From Vibrio mediterranei (GTDB lineage: Bacteria; Pseudomonadota; Gammaproteobacteria; Enterobacterales; Vibrionaceae): a stretch of 64,000 nt of DNA. The notes below the pieces were generated by a model. The model had not been told where the DNA came from and did no database searches. It saw nothing but the letters and a program-made list of their open reading frames with translations. Shown here piece after piece: positions 9,118-16,910 of the stretch. Made by a program: the position numbers and the translations under genes. The DNA lies in assembly GCF_900088415.1 (NCBI RefSeq), contig NZ_FLLQ01000012.1:62001-126000 (forward strand). The letters run 5' to 3'. Numbering within the stretch: the first letter of the stretch is position 1; each line of letters opens with the position of its first letter.

Positions 9118-9119
9118 TT

Positions 9120-9773
9120 TTACTTCCTAATAGATTCAATCGCTTGCTTAAAACGACAAGCATTTTGGTAGATTTTTTCAAATTCGTTGTTTGCAACGAG
9201 AGTGTTGTTGACCAAGTTAGAGCCAATACCAAACCCAACTGCGCCAGCTTTAGCGAAGTCAGGGATGTTGTCTGCATCAACACCACCAACAGCAATAAAT
9301 TTAAGATCCGACAGGGGGGCACTTAATGCAGCTAGATACTCAGGACCTAACAAACCACCTGGAAACAGCTTGATAAAGTCAGCACCAGCTTCATTGGCTT
9401 GTACGGCTTCGGTTGGTGTCATCACGCCGGGCAAGGACACCATATCGCATTCGCGGGTTGCCTTAACGACGTCCGCATTAAAGTCCGGGGAAACAATAAA
9501 TTGTCCACCCATGGCTTTGACAGCTTTGACTTGCTCCACCGTAGTGACGGTGCCTGCCCCGAAGATCAGTTTGTCTTGAAACTCGCTGGCGAGAATATCG
9601 AGTGCTGCCAACGTATTTTCGTCACCGTTTTTTCGGTCAAATGTCACTTCGACTAAACGAATTCCGCCGCTGTATAGTGCTTCCATCGTTGGGCGAACAT
9701 TGTCCGGATCAAGGCCACGAACGATAGCGAACACCTGATGCTCTTCAATGGCGGCAATAGTTGTTTGTCTCAT
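9120..9773 (-). CDS. KDPG/KDPGal aldolase family protein
   Basis: Class I aldolase of 217 residues, close to the usual 205-215. The Schiff-base lysine is K135 in ADFIKLFPG and the proton-transfer glutamate is E42 in VEVTF. The phosphate-binding loop GGVDADN is also clear. Family members split 2-keto-3-deoxy-6-phosphogluconate or -galactonate into pyruvate and glyceraldehyde 3-phosphate. With dgoK in the same operon the galactonate-type substrate is more likely, as for DgoA, but sequence alone does not separate the two. Two bases lie between this ATG and the stop of the dehydrogenase gene. Confidence 0.85.
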   Translation of the reverse strand: MRQTTIAAIEEHQVFAIVRGLDPDNVRPTMEALYSGGIRLVEVTFDRKNGDENTLAALDILASEFQDKLIFGAGTVTTVEQVKAVKAMGGQFIVSPDFNADVVKATRECDMVSLPGVMTPTEAVQANEAGADFIKLFPGGLLGPEYLAALSAPLSDLKFIAVGGVDADNIPDFAKAGAVGFGIGSNLVNNTLVANNEFEKIYQNACRFKQAIESIRK

Positions 9774-9775
9774 GA

Positions 9776-10789
9776 TTACTGTTCCGAAATTGGAGTTTTG
9801 ACACGCGCTACTGGATCTAGAGGCTCACCACCTAATAAGACGGCTTTCGCGTTTTCTGCGGCAATGCGACGACATTCTTGGAAAGCTTCTTGTGAAACAT
9901 AAGCAACATGTGGTGTCACAATACAGTTGTCTAAACCAAAAATTGGGTTGTCATTAGGGTTCCAATTATCGAGTTTCGCAGGCTCTTCTTCTGGATCATC
10001 AAGACCGGCAGACGCTATCCAACCTTCAACAAGTGCTTTGTAAAGTGCTTTGTTATCAACAACTTTCCCGCGAGCACCATTAACAAGTACGGCATTCGAC
10101 TTCATTTGACGTAGACGATCTTCATTGATTAAGCGGTCGGTTTCTGGTGTATGTGGACACATCACATTAACGACGTCAGACGTACTGATCAGAGTATCAA
10201 GATCGACTTTCTCTACGCCAAAGGTGTTCATATAAGAACCTGATACATAAGGATCAAAAGAGATAACTTTGAAACCCAATGCAGTCATCTTTTTGGCAAT
10301 ATTTTGGGCAATGCGACCAAAGCCAATCAAACCCCATGTAGAAGAGCGAAAACGTTTAGGAACTAAGCCGTCAATATCCCAGTGCCATTGGCCTTCATGG
10401 GTGAATTTGTTGTAGGCAGGAATGCGTCTAAACAGTGTCAAGCCTAGTGAAATTGAGTGATCAGCGACTTCATCAATACAGTAGTCTGGGACGTTAGATA
10501 CTTTGATGCCGTGGTCATAACACGCTTCTACATCCAAAATATCCACGCCAATGCCGTAACGGCAAATGATCTTACAATTGTCTAGCTGCTCAATAGTGGT
10601 GCGAGGGATTTTGGCATATTGCTGCAAAATAGCGTCAGCGTCTTTAGCTAACTCACCAAGTCCAATACCGGTTTTACATTTTAGGCCGATAACTTCTGCG
10701 CCAATTGGTTCCAAAACACTGCGCTCAATCTCCAGATCTGGATAGTCATAGTCGGATACATAGACTTTGAATTTGGTCTCAGCAGTCAT
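9776..10789 (-). CDS. D-isomer-specific 2-hydroxyacid dehydrogenase (CtBP-like)
   Basis: NAD(P)-dependent dehydrogenase of 337 residues. It has the split catalytic domain and Rossmann motif WGLIGFGRIAQN at about residue 150, then the catalytic Arg in NGARGK, Glu in DDPEEEP and His in VTPHVAYVS. Family members interconvert 2-hydroxy and 2-keto acids; this one resembles the C-terminal-binding-protein branch. It is first in the leftward operon, behind operator copy 2 and with an AGAGGTGATG ribosome site. In this cluster it may oxidise one C2 epimer of an aldonate, the other being supplied by the LarA-type enzyme. The substrate is inferred. Confidence 0.8.
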   Translation of the reverse strand: MTAETKFKVYVSDYDYPDLEIERSVLEPIGAEVIGLKCKTGIGLGELAKDADAILQQYAKIPRTTIEQLDNCKIICRYGIGVDILDVEACYDHGIKVSNVPDYCIDEVADHSISLGLTLFRRIPAYNKFTHEGQWHWDIDGLVPKRFRSSTWGLIGFGRIAQNIAKKMTALGFKVISFDPYVSGSYMNTFGVEKVDLDTLISTSDVVNVMCPHTPETDRLINEDRLRQMKSNAVLVNGARGKVVDNKALYKALVEGWIASAGLDDPEEEPAKLDNWNPNDNPIFGLDNCIVTPHVAYVSQEAFQECRRIAAENAKAVLLGGEPLDPVARVKTPISEQ

Positions 10790-10829
10790 GTCACATCACC
10801 TCTTTGTTGTAATATTTGATATCTGAGAT

Positions 10830-10841
10830 CTAACATATCAG
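10830..10841. promoter_or_regulatory. Operator copy 2 (leftward catabolic operon)
   Basis: CTAACATATCAG, a close variant of the shared palindrome, lies 40 bases upstream of the 2-hydroxyacid dehydrogenase start. It also sits in a wider imperfect inverted repeat from TGATAT at 10817 to ATATCA at 10840. Confidence 0.6.
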
Positions 10842-10961
10842 TTGAATTTTAAGATCGGAATTCTGATGTTTTCAAACTGTGATCAATCACAAGAAACTCG
10901 ATATTTGACGGTTTAATTGATGTTTTTGGCTGTTTTTGGCGTTATTTGAGGTCTATGATAT

Positions 10962-10973
10962 CTGACATATCAG
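10962..10973. promoter_or_regulatory. Operator copy 3 (TRAP QM)
   Basis: CTGACATATCAG, within the wider repeat TGATAT-N5-ATATCA (10956-10972), ends only 24 bases before the dctQ-type start. That position would overlap the transcription start region, which fits a repressor site. Confidence 0.65.
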
Positions 10974-10997
10974 TAATCAGGTAACGATGAGACTAGT

Positions 10998-11480
10998 ATG
11001 ATGAAATGGTTAAATGACAATTTAGAAGCAGCCCTTGGCGGGTTACTTCTCGCGGGAATTGTAATATTAATTACAGTCCAAGTAGTGATGCGGTATGTAT
11101 TTCAAAATGCATTGTCTTGGTCTGAAGAGCTCACCTTATGGACGTTTATTTGGTTTATTTGGATTGGTATCGCCTATGCTTTTAAAGAAAGAAAGCATGT
11201 AAAAGTTACGTTTTTCCAAGACCTACTTCCGGCGAAGGCAAAACGAGTACTAGAAATTTTGATTGATGTTGCCATTGTTGCCTTCTTATTAACAATGGCA
11301 TACCAGTCTTACAAACTTATTACTCTTCCCTATGTTCTATCGCAAAAGTCAGTGGTACTTAACCTTCCAATTGCCATTATGTATGCATCCGCTCCGGTAG
11401 GTTCGCTGCTATCCGTATTTAGAATTATTCAGTTTTACGTTGTAAAACCAACACAAACATCATCGCCAGTAGAGGTATAA
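10998..11480 (+). CDS. TRAP transporter small permease subunit (DctQ type)
   Basis: 160-residue membrane protein with four hydrophobic segments, the normal size for the Q subunit of tripartite ATP-independent periplasmic transporters. The typical VMRYVFQNALSWSEELTLW pattern is at about residues 30-48. It forms the inner-membrane complex with the M subunit that follows, one base after its stop. Two adjacent ATGs are possible starts. The unit is divergent from the catabolic operon, and both flanks of the intergenic region carry operator copies, so transport and catabolism appear co-regulated. Confidence 0.85.
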   Translation: MMKWLNDNLEAALGGLLLAGIVILITVQVVMRYVFQNALSWSEELTLWTFIWFIWIGIAYAFKERKHVKVTFFQDLLPAKAKRVLEILIDVAIVAFLLTMAYQSYKLITLPYVLSQKSVVLNLPIAIMYASAPVGSLLSVFRIIQFYVVKPTQTSSPVEV

Positions 11481-11481
11481 A

Positions 11482-12768
11482 ATGTCTGGAATTATACTAT
11501 TTTGCGCTTTGGGCCTCTTATTAATCCTAGGTATGCCCATTGCAATGAGTTTAGGAATGAGCTCTCTGTTCGTGATGAGCTTTGTTGACGGCACGCCGCC
11601 ATTAAGTTTGATGGCTCGCTCAATTGTGACAGGGGCTGACTCGTTCCCACTTATTGCTGTACCGCTGTTTGTTTTGGCTGGTGATTTGATGCAAAAAGGT
11701 GGTCTATCTGCACGTATTATCGGTTTTGCATATTCTCTTGTTGGGCATATTCGAGCTTCTCTTTGTTACGTAAACGTGATTGCTTCTATGTTTTTCGCGG
11801 CTATTTCTGGTTCAGCGCCAGCAACGGTGGCAGCAATCGGCTCTAATATTATTCCTTCAATGACTCAGCAGGGTTATAAAAAGGATTTCTCATCAGCATT
11901 AACGGCATCTGCCGGTATGATTGGGGTTATGATTCCGCCAAGTATTCCATTTATTATTTATGGTGTATCTGCAGAAGTCTCTATTGGTAAGTTATTCTTA
12001 GCTGGTATTATTCCAGGCGTTTTATTCGGACTTACCTTTATGGCAATGAGCCGAGTAGTTGTTCGCAATCAGCCTATTATGGATGTGGAACCTACGCCAT
12101 TTTCATGGGCTGGTGTTGGTGCACAGTTTAAAGAATCAATTTGGGCTTTAATTGTTCCAGGTATTATTCTTGGTGGTATTTATGGTGGTGTATTTACACC
12201 AACTGAAGCAGGGGCGGTTGCGGTTGTTTATGCAGTGATTTGTGGTCTATTTATATATAAGGAAATCTCATTCTCCGACTTGCCAAAAATATTCGCTCGT
12301 TCGACTCTAACATCAGCAACAATTCTAGTTCTTGTAGTATTTGCAGCAGCATTTGGTCGCTTGGTTACGTTTGAACAAATACCATCTGTGGTTGCTAGTA
12401 CTCTGGTAGGATTGTCTGATAATCCAGTAGTCTTATTGCTACTAATTAATGGTATGTTGTTGATAATTGGTATGTTTATGGAGACCATTTCGGCGATTAT
12501 CATACTTACCCCGATTCTATTACCTGTAGTCAAACAGATAGGCGTTGATCCTATTGTATTTGGTGTAATATTAACGGTTAACTTGGCAATTGGTTTCTGT
12601 ACCCCTCCGTTGGGAGTTAATATATTTGTTGCAAGCCAAGTTTCTAATGTAAGTATAGAGAAAATATCAAGAGCATTAATTCCATTCTTATTATCGATGT
12701 TAGTATTATTATTGGCAGTTACATTTATACCAGAGCTGTCACTATTCCTTACAGAATTAATTGGATAG
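11482..12768 (+). CDS. TRAP transporter large permease subunit (DctM type)
   Basis: 428 residues, strongly hydrophobic, about 12 membrane segments, the expected length for a DctM subunit. Motifs seen are PLFVLAGDLMQKGGLSARI near residue 60, SGSAPATVAAIGS, IPPSIPFIIYG and the late GFCTPPLGVNIFVA. It is the sodium-coupled translocating subunit that works with the Q subunit and a periplasmic binding protein. A strong terminator follows, so the solute-binding gene downstream is transcribed from its own promoter. TRAP systems usually carry carboxylates, which supports a sugar acid or hydroxy acid as substrate. Confidence 0.88.
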   Translation: MSGIILFCALGLLLILGMPIAMSLGMSSLFVMSFVDGTPPLSLMARSIVTGADSFPLIAVPLFVLAGDLMQKGGLSARIIGFAYSLVGHIRASLCYVNVIASMFFAAISGSAPATVAAIGSNIIPSMTQQGYKKDFSSALTASAGMIGVMIPPSIPFIIYGVSAEVSIGKLFLAGIIPGVLFGLTFMAMSRVVVRNQPIMDVEPTPFSWAGVGAQFKESIWALIVPGIILGGIYGGVFTPTEAGAVAVVYAVICGLFIYKEISFSDLPKIFARSTLTSATILVLVVFAAAFGRLVTFEQIPSVVASTLVGLSDNPVVLLLLINGMLLIIGMFMETISAIIILTPILLPVVKQIGVDPIVFGVILTVNLAIGFCTPPLGVNIFVASQVSNVSIEKISRALIPFLLSMLVLLLAVTFIPELSLFLTELIG

Positions 12769-12795
12769 TACTAATACTTTAGAGTAGTAAATAAG

Positions 12796-12824
12796 AGCCT
12801 TAGTTCATACTAAGGCTTTTTTTA
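12796..12824 (+). terminator. Terminator after TRAP QM
   Basis: AGCCTTAG pairs with CTAAGGCT around a short loop and is followed by a run of T. It separates the QM pair from the binding-protein gene. Confidence 0.85.
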
Positions 12825-12855
12825 TTTCTAGTATTAATAAAAAGCGTTATATATT

Positions 12856-12871
12856 CGTGACCATTCTCACA
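12856..12871. promoter_or_regulatory. CRP-like site upstream of TRAP binding-protein gene
   Basis: CGTGA-N6-TCACA differs from the CRP consensus TGTGA-N6-TCACA at one position. It lies about 40 bases upstream of operator copy 4, a layout consistent with catabolite activation plus specific repression. Prediction only. Confidence 0.45.
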
Positions 12872-12901
12872 GCAATAATTAGATTAGTCGGTAATAATTA
12901 A

Positions 12902-12933
12902 CATCTAGCATCTGATATGTCAGATGTTAGATG
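12902..12933. promoter_or_regulatory. Operator copy 4, long palindrome before dctP-type gene
   Basis: The fullest version of the shared motif: core CTGATATGTCAG at 12912-12923, flanked by CATCTAGCAT on the left and ATGTTAGATG on the right, giving a 32-bp inverted repeat with two mismatched pairs. It lies 91 bases upstream of the start of the solute-binding gene. Confidence 0.75.
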
Positions 12934-13024
12934 GAATGAAGAATACTTATATTGTTGCTGCACGCTATGTAGCGGCCTTTAACGATGAACCAGAGTCACC
13001 CTGCAAACGAGAAACGAGGGCACA

Positions 13025-14020
13025 ATGAAAAAACTAATTATGGCTACCGCGGTATCTATGCTCGCACTATCAACTTCTGTAATGTCAGCAACGACAATCC
13101 GAATTGGACATGGTGCTAATGAAAACTATCACTTACATAGAGCTCTAGAAAAATTCAAAGAAGACGTTGAGACGAAATCAGAGGGTAAATTCGAAGTCCA
13201 AATTTTTGCCAACTCTCAAATGGGCCCTGATCGTGAGATGATTGAAGGTGTTCAATCTGGCATGCTTCAAATGGCGGTATCTCCTTCTTCTTTTTATTCA
13301 TCTTGGGATCCATCCTTTGACGTAGTAGAACTTCCATTTATCTACCCAAGCAAGCAGGCGGCACTAGATACGGTGCATAGCCCAGCTGGCGACCAGTTAC
13401 TAACAAAACTTAACAACATGAACCTTCAAGGTATCGGCTGGTTAGAGAATGGTGTTCGTCACGTTACAAATAACAGCCGTCCAGTAGAAACACCTGAAGA
13501 TCTAAAAGGTCTGAAAATTAGAACAATGAAGGTTCCTGCGCATGTTAAGACATTTAACTCGCTAAACGCTTCAGCGACACCAATGAACTTTGGTGAGGTA
13601 TACTCTGGACTTCAACAAGGAGTGATTGATGGTCAAGAGAACCCAATCGCGCATATCTACGCGCAGCGTTTCTATGAAGTACAGGATTATGTAAGCCTGA
13701 CAAGTCACGTAGTTACCTTCTACATCCCTGTAATGAATCTAGAGTTTTGGCACGGCCTATCTGCAGAAGACCAAGAATTAATCAAGGGCTCTATGCGTGA
13801 CGCAGAAATTTATCAACAGGAACTAGTGTCTGCGGAAGAAGGTCAACAGATTGAAGAGTTTAAGAAGCAGGGTACACAAGTGAACGAACTGAGTGAAGAA
13901 CAACTTCAACTATTTATTGATGCGACTGAGCCAGTACGTCAAGAGTACAAAGAAAAACTAGGTGCTGACGTCTATGACGCATGGATGGCAACTATTCAAG
14001 AAGTGACATCTAAAAGCTAA
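13025..14020 (+). CDS. TRAP transporter solute-binding protein (DctP type)
   Basis: 331-residue periplasmic binding protein. A clear signal peptide ends at about residue 22 (VMSA). The mature part begins TTIRIGHG, the usual DctP opening strand. The carboxylate-binding arginine region is visible as GLKIRTMKVP at about residue 160. Then comes NFGEVYSGLQQGVIDGQENP, the family signature. It captures the substrate in the periplasm and delivers it to the Q-M pair upstream, from which it is split by a terminator and its own operator-controlled promoter. Separate expression allows more binding protein than permease. The gene lies before larA. Confidence 0.9.
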   Translation: MKKLIMATAVSMLALSTSVMSATTIRIGHGANENYHLHRALEKFKEDVETKSEGKFEVQIFANSQMGPDREMIEGVQSGMLQMAVSPSSFYSSWDPSFDVVELPFIYPSKQAALDTVHSPAGDQLLTKLNNMNLQGIGWLENGVRHVTNNSRPVETPEDLKGLKIRTMKVPAHVKTFNSLNASATPMNFGEVYSGLQQGVIDGQENPIAHIYAQRFYEVQDYVSLTSHVVTFYIPVMNLEFWHGLSAEDQELIKGSMRDAEIYQQELVSAEEGQQIEEFKKQGTQVNELSEEQLQLFIDATEPVRQEYKEKLGADVYDAWMATIQEVTSKS

Positions 14021-14050
14021 GTAGTCACAAATTCTACATCCACTGTTTGG

Positions 14051-14073
14051 GAGGGCAATGCCCTCTCTTTTCG
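14051..14073 (+). terminator. Hairpin terminator or attenuator between dctP-type gene and larA
   Basis: GAGGGC-AAT-GCCCTC followed by TCTTTTCGTTTTC. It lies 30 bases after the binding-protein stop and 27 bases before larA. No separate promoter or operator is obvious for larA, so partial read-through is likely. Confidence 0.6.
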
Positions 14074-14099
14074 TTTTCATTCTTGGTGAGAAGTAAGTC

Positions 14100-15395
14100 A
14101 TGTTTGATAGAGAAATAAAGTTTACGTTAGATGGTGGCTTTGAGTGCGAGCTGCCTAAAATGGTGAAGGTGCGTCAGCACTTTAGCCGAAACAAGCTGGA
14201 AGATATTCCTCAGCGTATAAACCAAGAATTAGCACGTTACCCTAACCCAGAACGTTTGCAGGGACAACGCTTGGCCATTACGGTTGGTAGTCGTGGGATC
14301 TCTGGGCTAATACCAGTGCTCCAACAAACGATACAGTTTTTAAAGCGCCATGGTGCTATCCCTTTTATTGTTCCTTCTATGGGTAGTCATGGTTCGGCGA
14401 ATGCTGAAGGGCAAACCAAGATACTGGCAACTTACGGCATTACAGAAAGCTCGATGGAGGTACCTATCGTTTCCTCCATGGAGGTTATTGAAGTTGCTCA
14501 AATGTCTGATGGAGTCTCGCTCTACTTAGATAGAGTGGCGATGGAAGCGGACGGCATTATTCTCTGTAACAAAATTAAGCCTCATGCTGATTTCAAAGGT
14601 CAGGTCGAAAGCGGTTTATTGAAAATGCTGTGTATTGGTTTAGGGAATCACGTTGGTGCTTCATCACTTCACCGGTATGGATTCCACAATTTTCATCGAG
14701 TAATTCCTGAAGCAGGAGGTCGTTTGCTGGAACAAGTCAACGTGCCTTTCGCTATTGGCTTAGTAGAGAATGCTTATGATGAGTTAATGGATATTGAGGT
14801 GGTAGAACAGGCCGATATCTTATCGCTCGAACCGAAGTACTTGGAAAAAGCCAAGCAGAATATTGCGACGATTAAGATACCGGATATCGATGTACTGATT
14901 ATTCAAGAAATCGGCAAGAACATCAGCGGTGAAGGGATGGACCCGAACGTGACAGGACGTCCGGGATCCGGTGTCAGTGGCTTTACTGGGCCTAATATTT
15001 CAAGCACTGTAGTACTTTCTCTTACAGAAGCAACTCACGGTAATGGCGTTGGGATTGGCATGGCTGACATTACTACTCGTCAATTGGTGCAAAACCTAGA
15101 CTTCTCCGCGATGTACACTAACGCAGCCACGGCGGGTACGTTAGCGACTGCAAAGATACCTATGGTTATGGGGAATGACCGAGAAGCGATTGTATTTGCG
15201 CTGAAAACAGGACCGATTCATGATATTCAGAATGCGAAAATCGTGTGGATAAAAAACACGCTTGAACTCGACAATATTTATGTATCAGAAGGGCTGAAAG
15301 ATGTCGTCGAGTCGCTAGAGGGCGTAGATTGTATTTCGGAATCGATAGCGTTTGAGTTTGATGAATCAGGCAGTTTATTGCCTTGGATTGAATAG
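14100..15395 (+). CDS. larA: LarA-family nickel-pincer-dependent 2-hydroxyacid racemase/epimerase
   Basis: 431 residues of the LarA (DUF2088) superfamily, cytoplasmic enzymes that use the nickel-pincer nucleotide to racemise or epimerise 2-hydroxy acids by hydride transfer. Candidate active-site residues fit Lactobacillus plantarum LarA in order and spacing: R65, H97 (in MGSHG), H162 (in KPHADFKG), K175 (in GLLKML, the pincer-linking lysine) and H191 sixteen residues later, as with K184/H200 there. Sequence around H97 and K175 differs from true lactate racemases and belongs to a divergent branch, so another substrate, such as a C2 epimer of a sugar acid, is likely. It lies after the TRAP binding protein and faces larC-larE-larB. 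Confidence 0.85.
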   Translation: MFDREIKFTLDGGFECELPKMVKVRQHFSRNKLEDIPQRINQELARYPNPERLQGQRLAITVGSRGISGLIPVLQQTIQFLKRHGAIPFIVPSMGSHGSANAEGQTKILATYGITESSMEVPIVSSMEVIEVAQMSDGVSLYLDRVAMEADGIILCNKIKPHADFKGQVESGLLKMLCIGLGNHVGASSLHRYGFHNFHRVIPEAGGRLLEQVNVPFAIGLVENAYDELMDIEVVEQADILSLEPKYLEKAKQNIATIKIPDIDVLIIQEIGKNISGEGMDPNVTGRPGSGVSGFTGPNISSTVVLSLTEATHGNGVGIGMADITTRQLVQNLDFSAMYTNAATAGTLATAKIPMVMGNDREAIVFALKTGPIHDIQNAKIVWIKNTLELDNIYVSEGLKDVVESLEGVDCISESIAFEFDESGSLLPWIE

Positions 15396-15405
15396 CAATC
15401 GTTAC

Positions 15406-15430
15406 AAAGGGTTCATCTGAGCCCTTTTTC
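15406..15430. terminator. Terminator between convergent larA and larB
   Basis: AAAGGGTTC pairs with GAGCCCTTT (one G-T pair) around a four-base loop. It is followed by T on the plus strand and preceded by A on the left, so it may work in both directions. Confidence 0.7.
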
Positions 15431-15438
15431 TTTCGTGA

Positions 15439-16101
15439 TCAATTAGGCTGGAAACTGTTTAGTAGCTTGATCGCTGCGCAGGCAGCACCAAATCCATTAT
15501 CAATATTCATAGTCATGACGCCTGCAGCACAGCTCCCTAAGCAAGAGTGTAGGGCGAGTTCACCACCATTTGACACGCCATAGCCAACAGAAGTGGGCAC
15601 CGCAATAATAGGTCTAGGTGTTAGACCCGCTAAAACTGTTGGCAGTGCCGCTTCCATACCCGCGACTGCTATTATGATCTTGGCCTTGTTAATGTCTTCC
15701 AGTGCGTTTGTTAAGCGCCACAACGCAGAAACTCCAACATCTTCATACAGTGAAGCACTCACGCCATGATAGTTTAACGTCCGTAAGATTTCATGACAGA
15801 TGTTAGTATCCGAAGACCCTCCTGACACGATAGCAATAGGGCTTTCTTGTTGTGTGAGATCTGTTATTGTTCCCAAAATAGCGGTTTCAGAAACTGAGCA
15901 ATAAGATAGCTTTGGATGAAAGGTGGGACTTAAAGATTGCCACTTTTCTAGTGATAAGCGAGTGAACAACATTCGCGCATCTCGTTCTAGAGCCATTTGA
16001 ATAATCTGTTCTATTTGAAGCGGGCTCTTGCTAGAACATAAGATAGCTTCTTCAACACCACAGCGTTGCTTGCGTTCAAAATCGATTATTATGCCTGACA
16101 T
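15439..16101 (-). CDS. larB: Nickel-pincer cofactor biosynthesis protein LarB
   Basis: 220 residues with the PurE-like C-terminal domain of LarB, which carboxylates and hydrolyses nicotinic acid adenine dinucleotide to pyridinium-3,5-dicarboxylate mononucleotide, the first step of pincer cofactor synthesis. The region from IVSGGSSDT to the C-terminus carries the family marks: DVGVSALWRL, VAGMEAALPTVLAGLT, PTSVGYG and the end region with NGFGAACAA. The ATG has GGAGAG six bases upstream, inside the end of larE; the two overlap by 13 bases. The gene is last in the larC-larE-larB operon and convergent with larA. Confidence 0.92.
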   Translation of the reverse strand: MSGIIIDFERKQRCGVEEAILCSSKSPLQIEQIIQMALERDARMLFTRLSLEKWQSLSPTFHPKLSYCSVSETAILGTITDLTQQESPIAIVSGGSSDTNICHEILRTLNYHGVSASLYEDVGVSALWRLTNALEDINKAKIIIAVAGMEAALPTVLAGLTPRPIIAVPTSVGYGVSNGGELALHSCLGSCAAGVMTMNIDNGFGAACAAIKLLNSFQPN

Positions 16102-16910
16102 TCTTTCTCTCCAATAAACGCACTGCCTCTCTGGTAGGGCATAAACTGAATGGGAACGGAAGCCTCAAACTTTCTGGCTATGACCGTTATTTGCTGTGTT
16201 AGTACTTTAATGTCAGATTCACTTAGGGCTGTTATGGTTTGAGTATCAAGCTCTATGCTTAAACGCTGCTTTTGAACACGACAACGAAGCGTATTACTTT
16301 CTACTTTGGTTCGTAAGTATTGTTCGACCGAATTGACCAGATTTAAGTTACTTTCATTGATGTAAATACCGGTTTCTATCCTGCTGGCTAAGCAAGGAGA
16401 AGCGGGCAACTTAGACAGCTTAGGTAGTCCTAATTGATTAGCAATATCACGGATATCTTGCTTATTGATTGAAGCGTCGACAAAAGGATGTACCACTCGG
16501 TGTTCCTTTGCAGCGATTAAGCCAGGTCGGTAATCATCTAAATCGTCTAAGTTTGTGCCTGATACCACTTGTCCAAATGATAAGCTTCCGAGTGTCGTGT
16601 AGAGGCATGATTTACAGTAGTAGCAGCGATTGACAGGGTTGGATTGGTAGTTTGGAGTATCTATCTCGCCGCTTTCCACAAACATCATATTCCATCCGTA
16701 CCTGGTAGCAAAGTCCTCAATCCGCTGGGTGTCTTGTGGCGGGACAGCGGGAGAGATGGAGTGAACCATTTTTGCGTTGGCACCTAACACTCGATGAGCA
16801 ACAAAGGCGAGTGTCATGCTGTCTACACCGCCACTTACCGCAACAGTGACCTTACCAAGTTGTTGGAGCTGATTTTCTAGTCTCTCAATCTTGTTGTTTA
16901 TTGAATTCAT
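16089..16910 (-). CDS. larE: Pincer cofactor sulfur transferase LarE
   Basis: 273 residues of the PP-loop ATPase family. SGGVDS at residues 26-31 is the ATP-binding loop that adenylates the cofactor carboxylates before sulfur insertion. Cysteines are at C96, C99 and C102 (a CYYCKSC cluster) and at C173 in SPCLASR, the place of the sacrificial cysteine of L. plantarum LarE. The extra cysteine cluster raises the possibility of the iron-sulfur type of LarE, which would recycle sulfur rather than sacrifice a residue; this is inference. It overlaps larC by 26 bases and larB by 13, showing tight coupling. Confidence 0.9.
   Translation of the reverse strand: MNSINNKIERLENQLQQLGKVTVAVSGGVDSMTLAFVAHRVLGANAKMVHSISPAVPPQDTQRIEDFATRYGWNMMFVESGEIDTPNYQSNPVNRCYYCKSCLYTTLGSLSFGQVVSGTNLDDLDDYRPGLIAAKEHRVVHPFVDASINKQDIRDIANQLGLPKLSKLPASPCLASRIETGIYINESNLNLVNSVEQYLRTKVESNTLRCRVQKQRLSIELDTQTITALSESDIKVLTQQITVIARKFEASVPIQFMPYQRGSAFIGEKECQA

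Noticed and set aside
10877..10890. TGTGATCAATCACA as a CRP site
   Set aside because: The spacer between TGTGA and TCACA is four bases instead of six, so it does not fit CRP; it may be chance.
14100..15395. Calling the LarA protein a lactate racemase
   Set aside because: Catalytic residues fit the superfamily, but local motifs and all neighbours point to another hydroxy acid, so no substrate was assigned.
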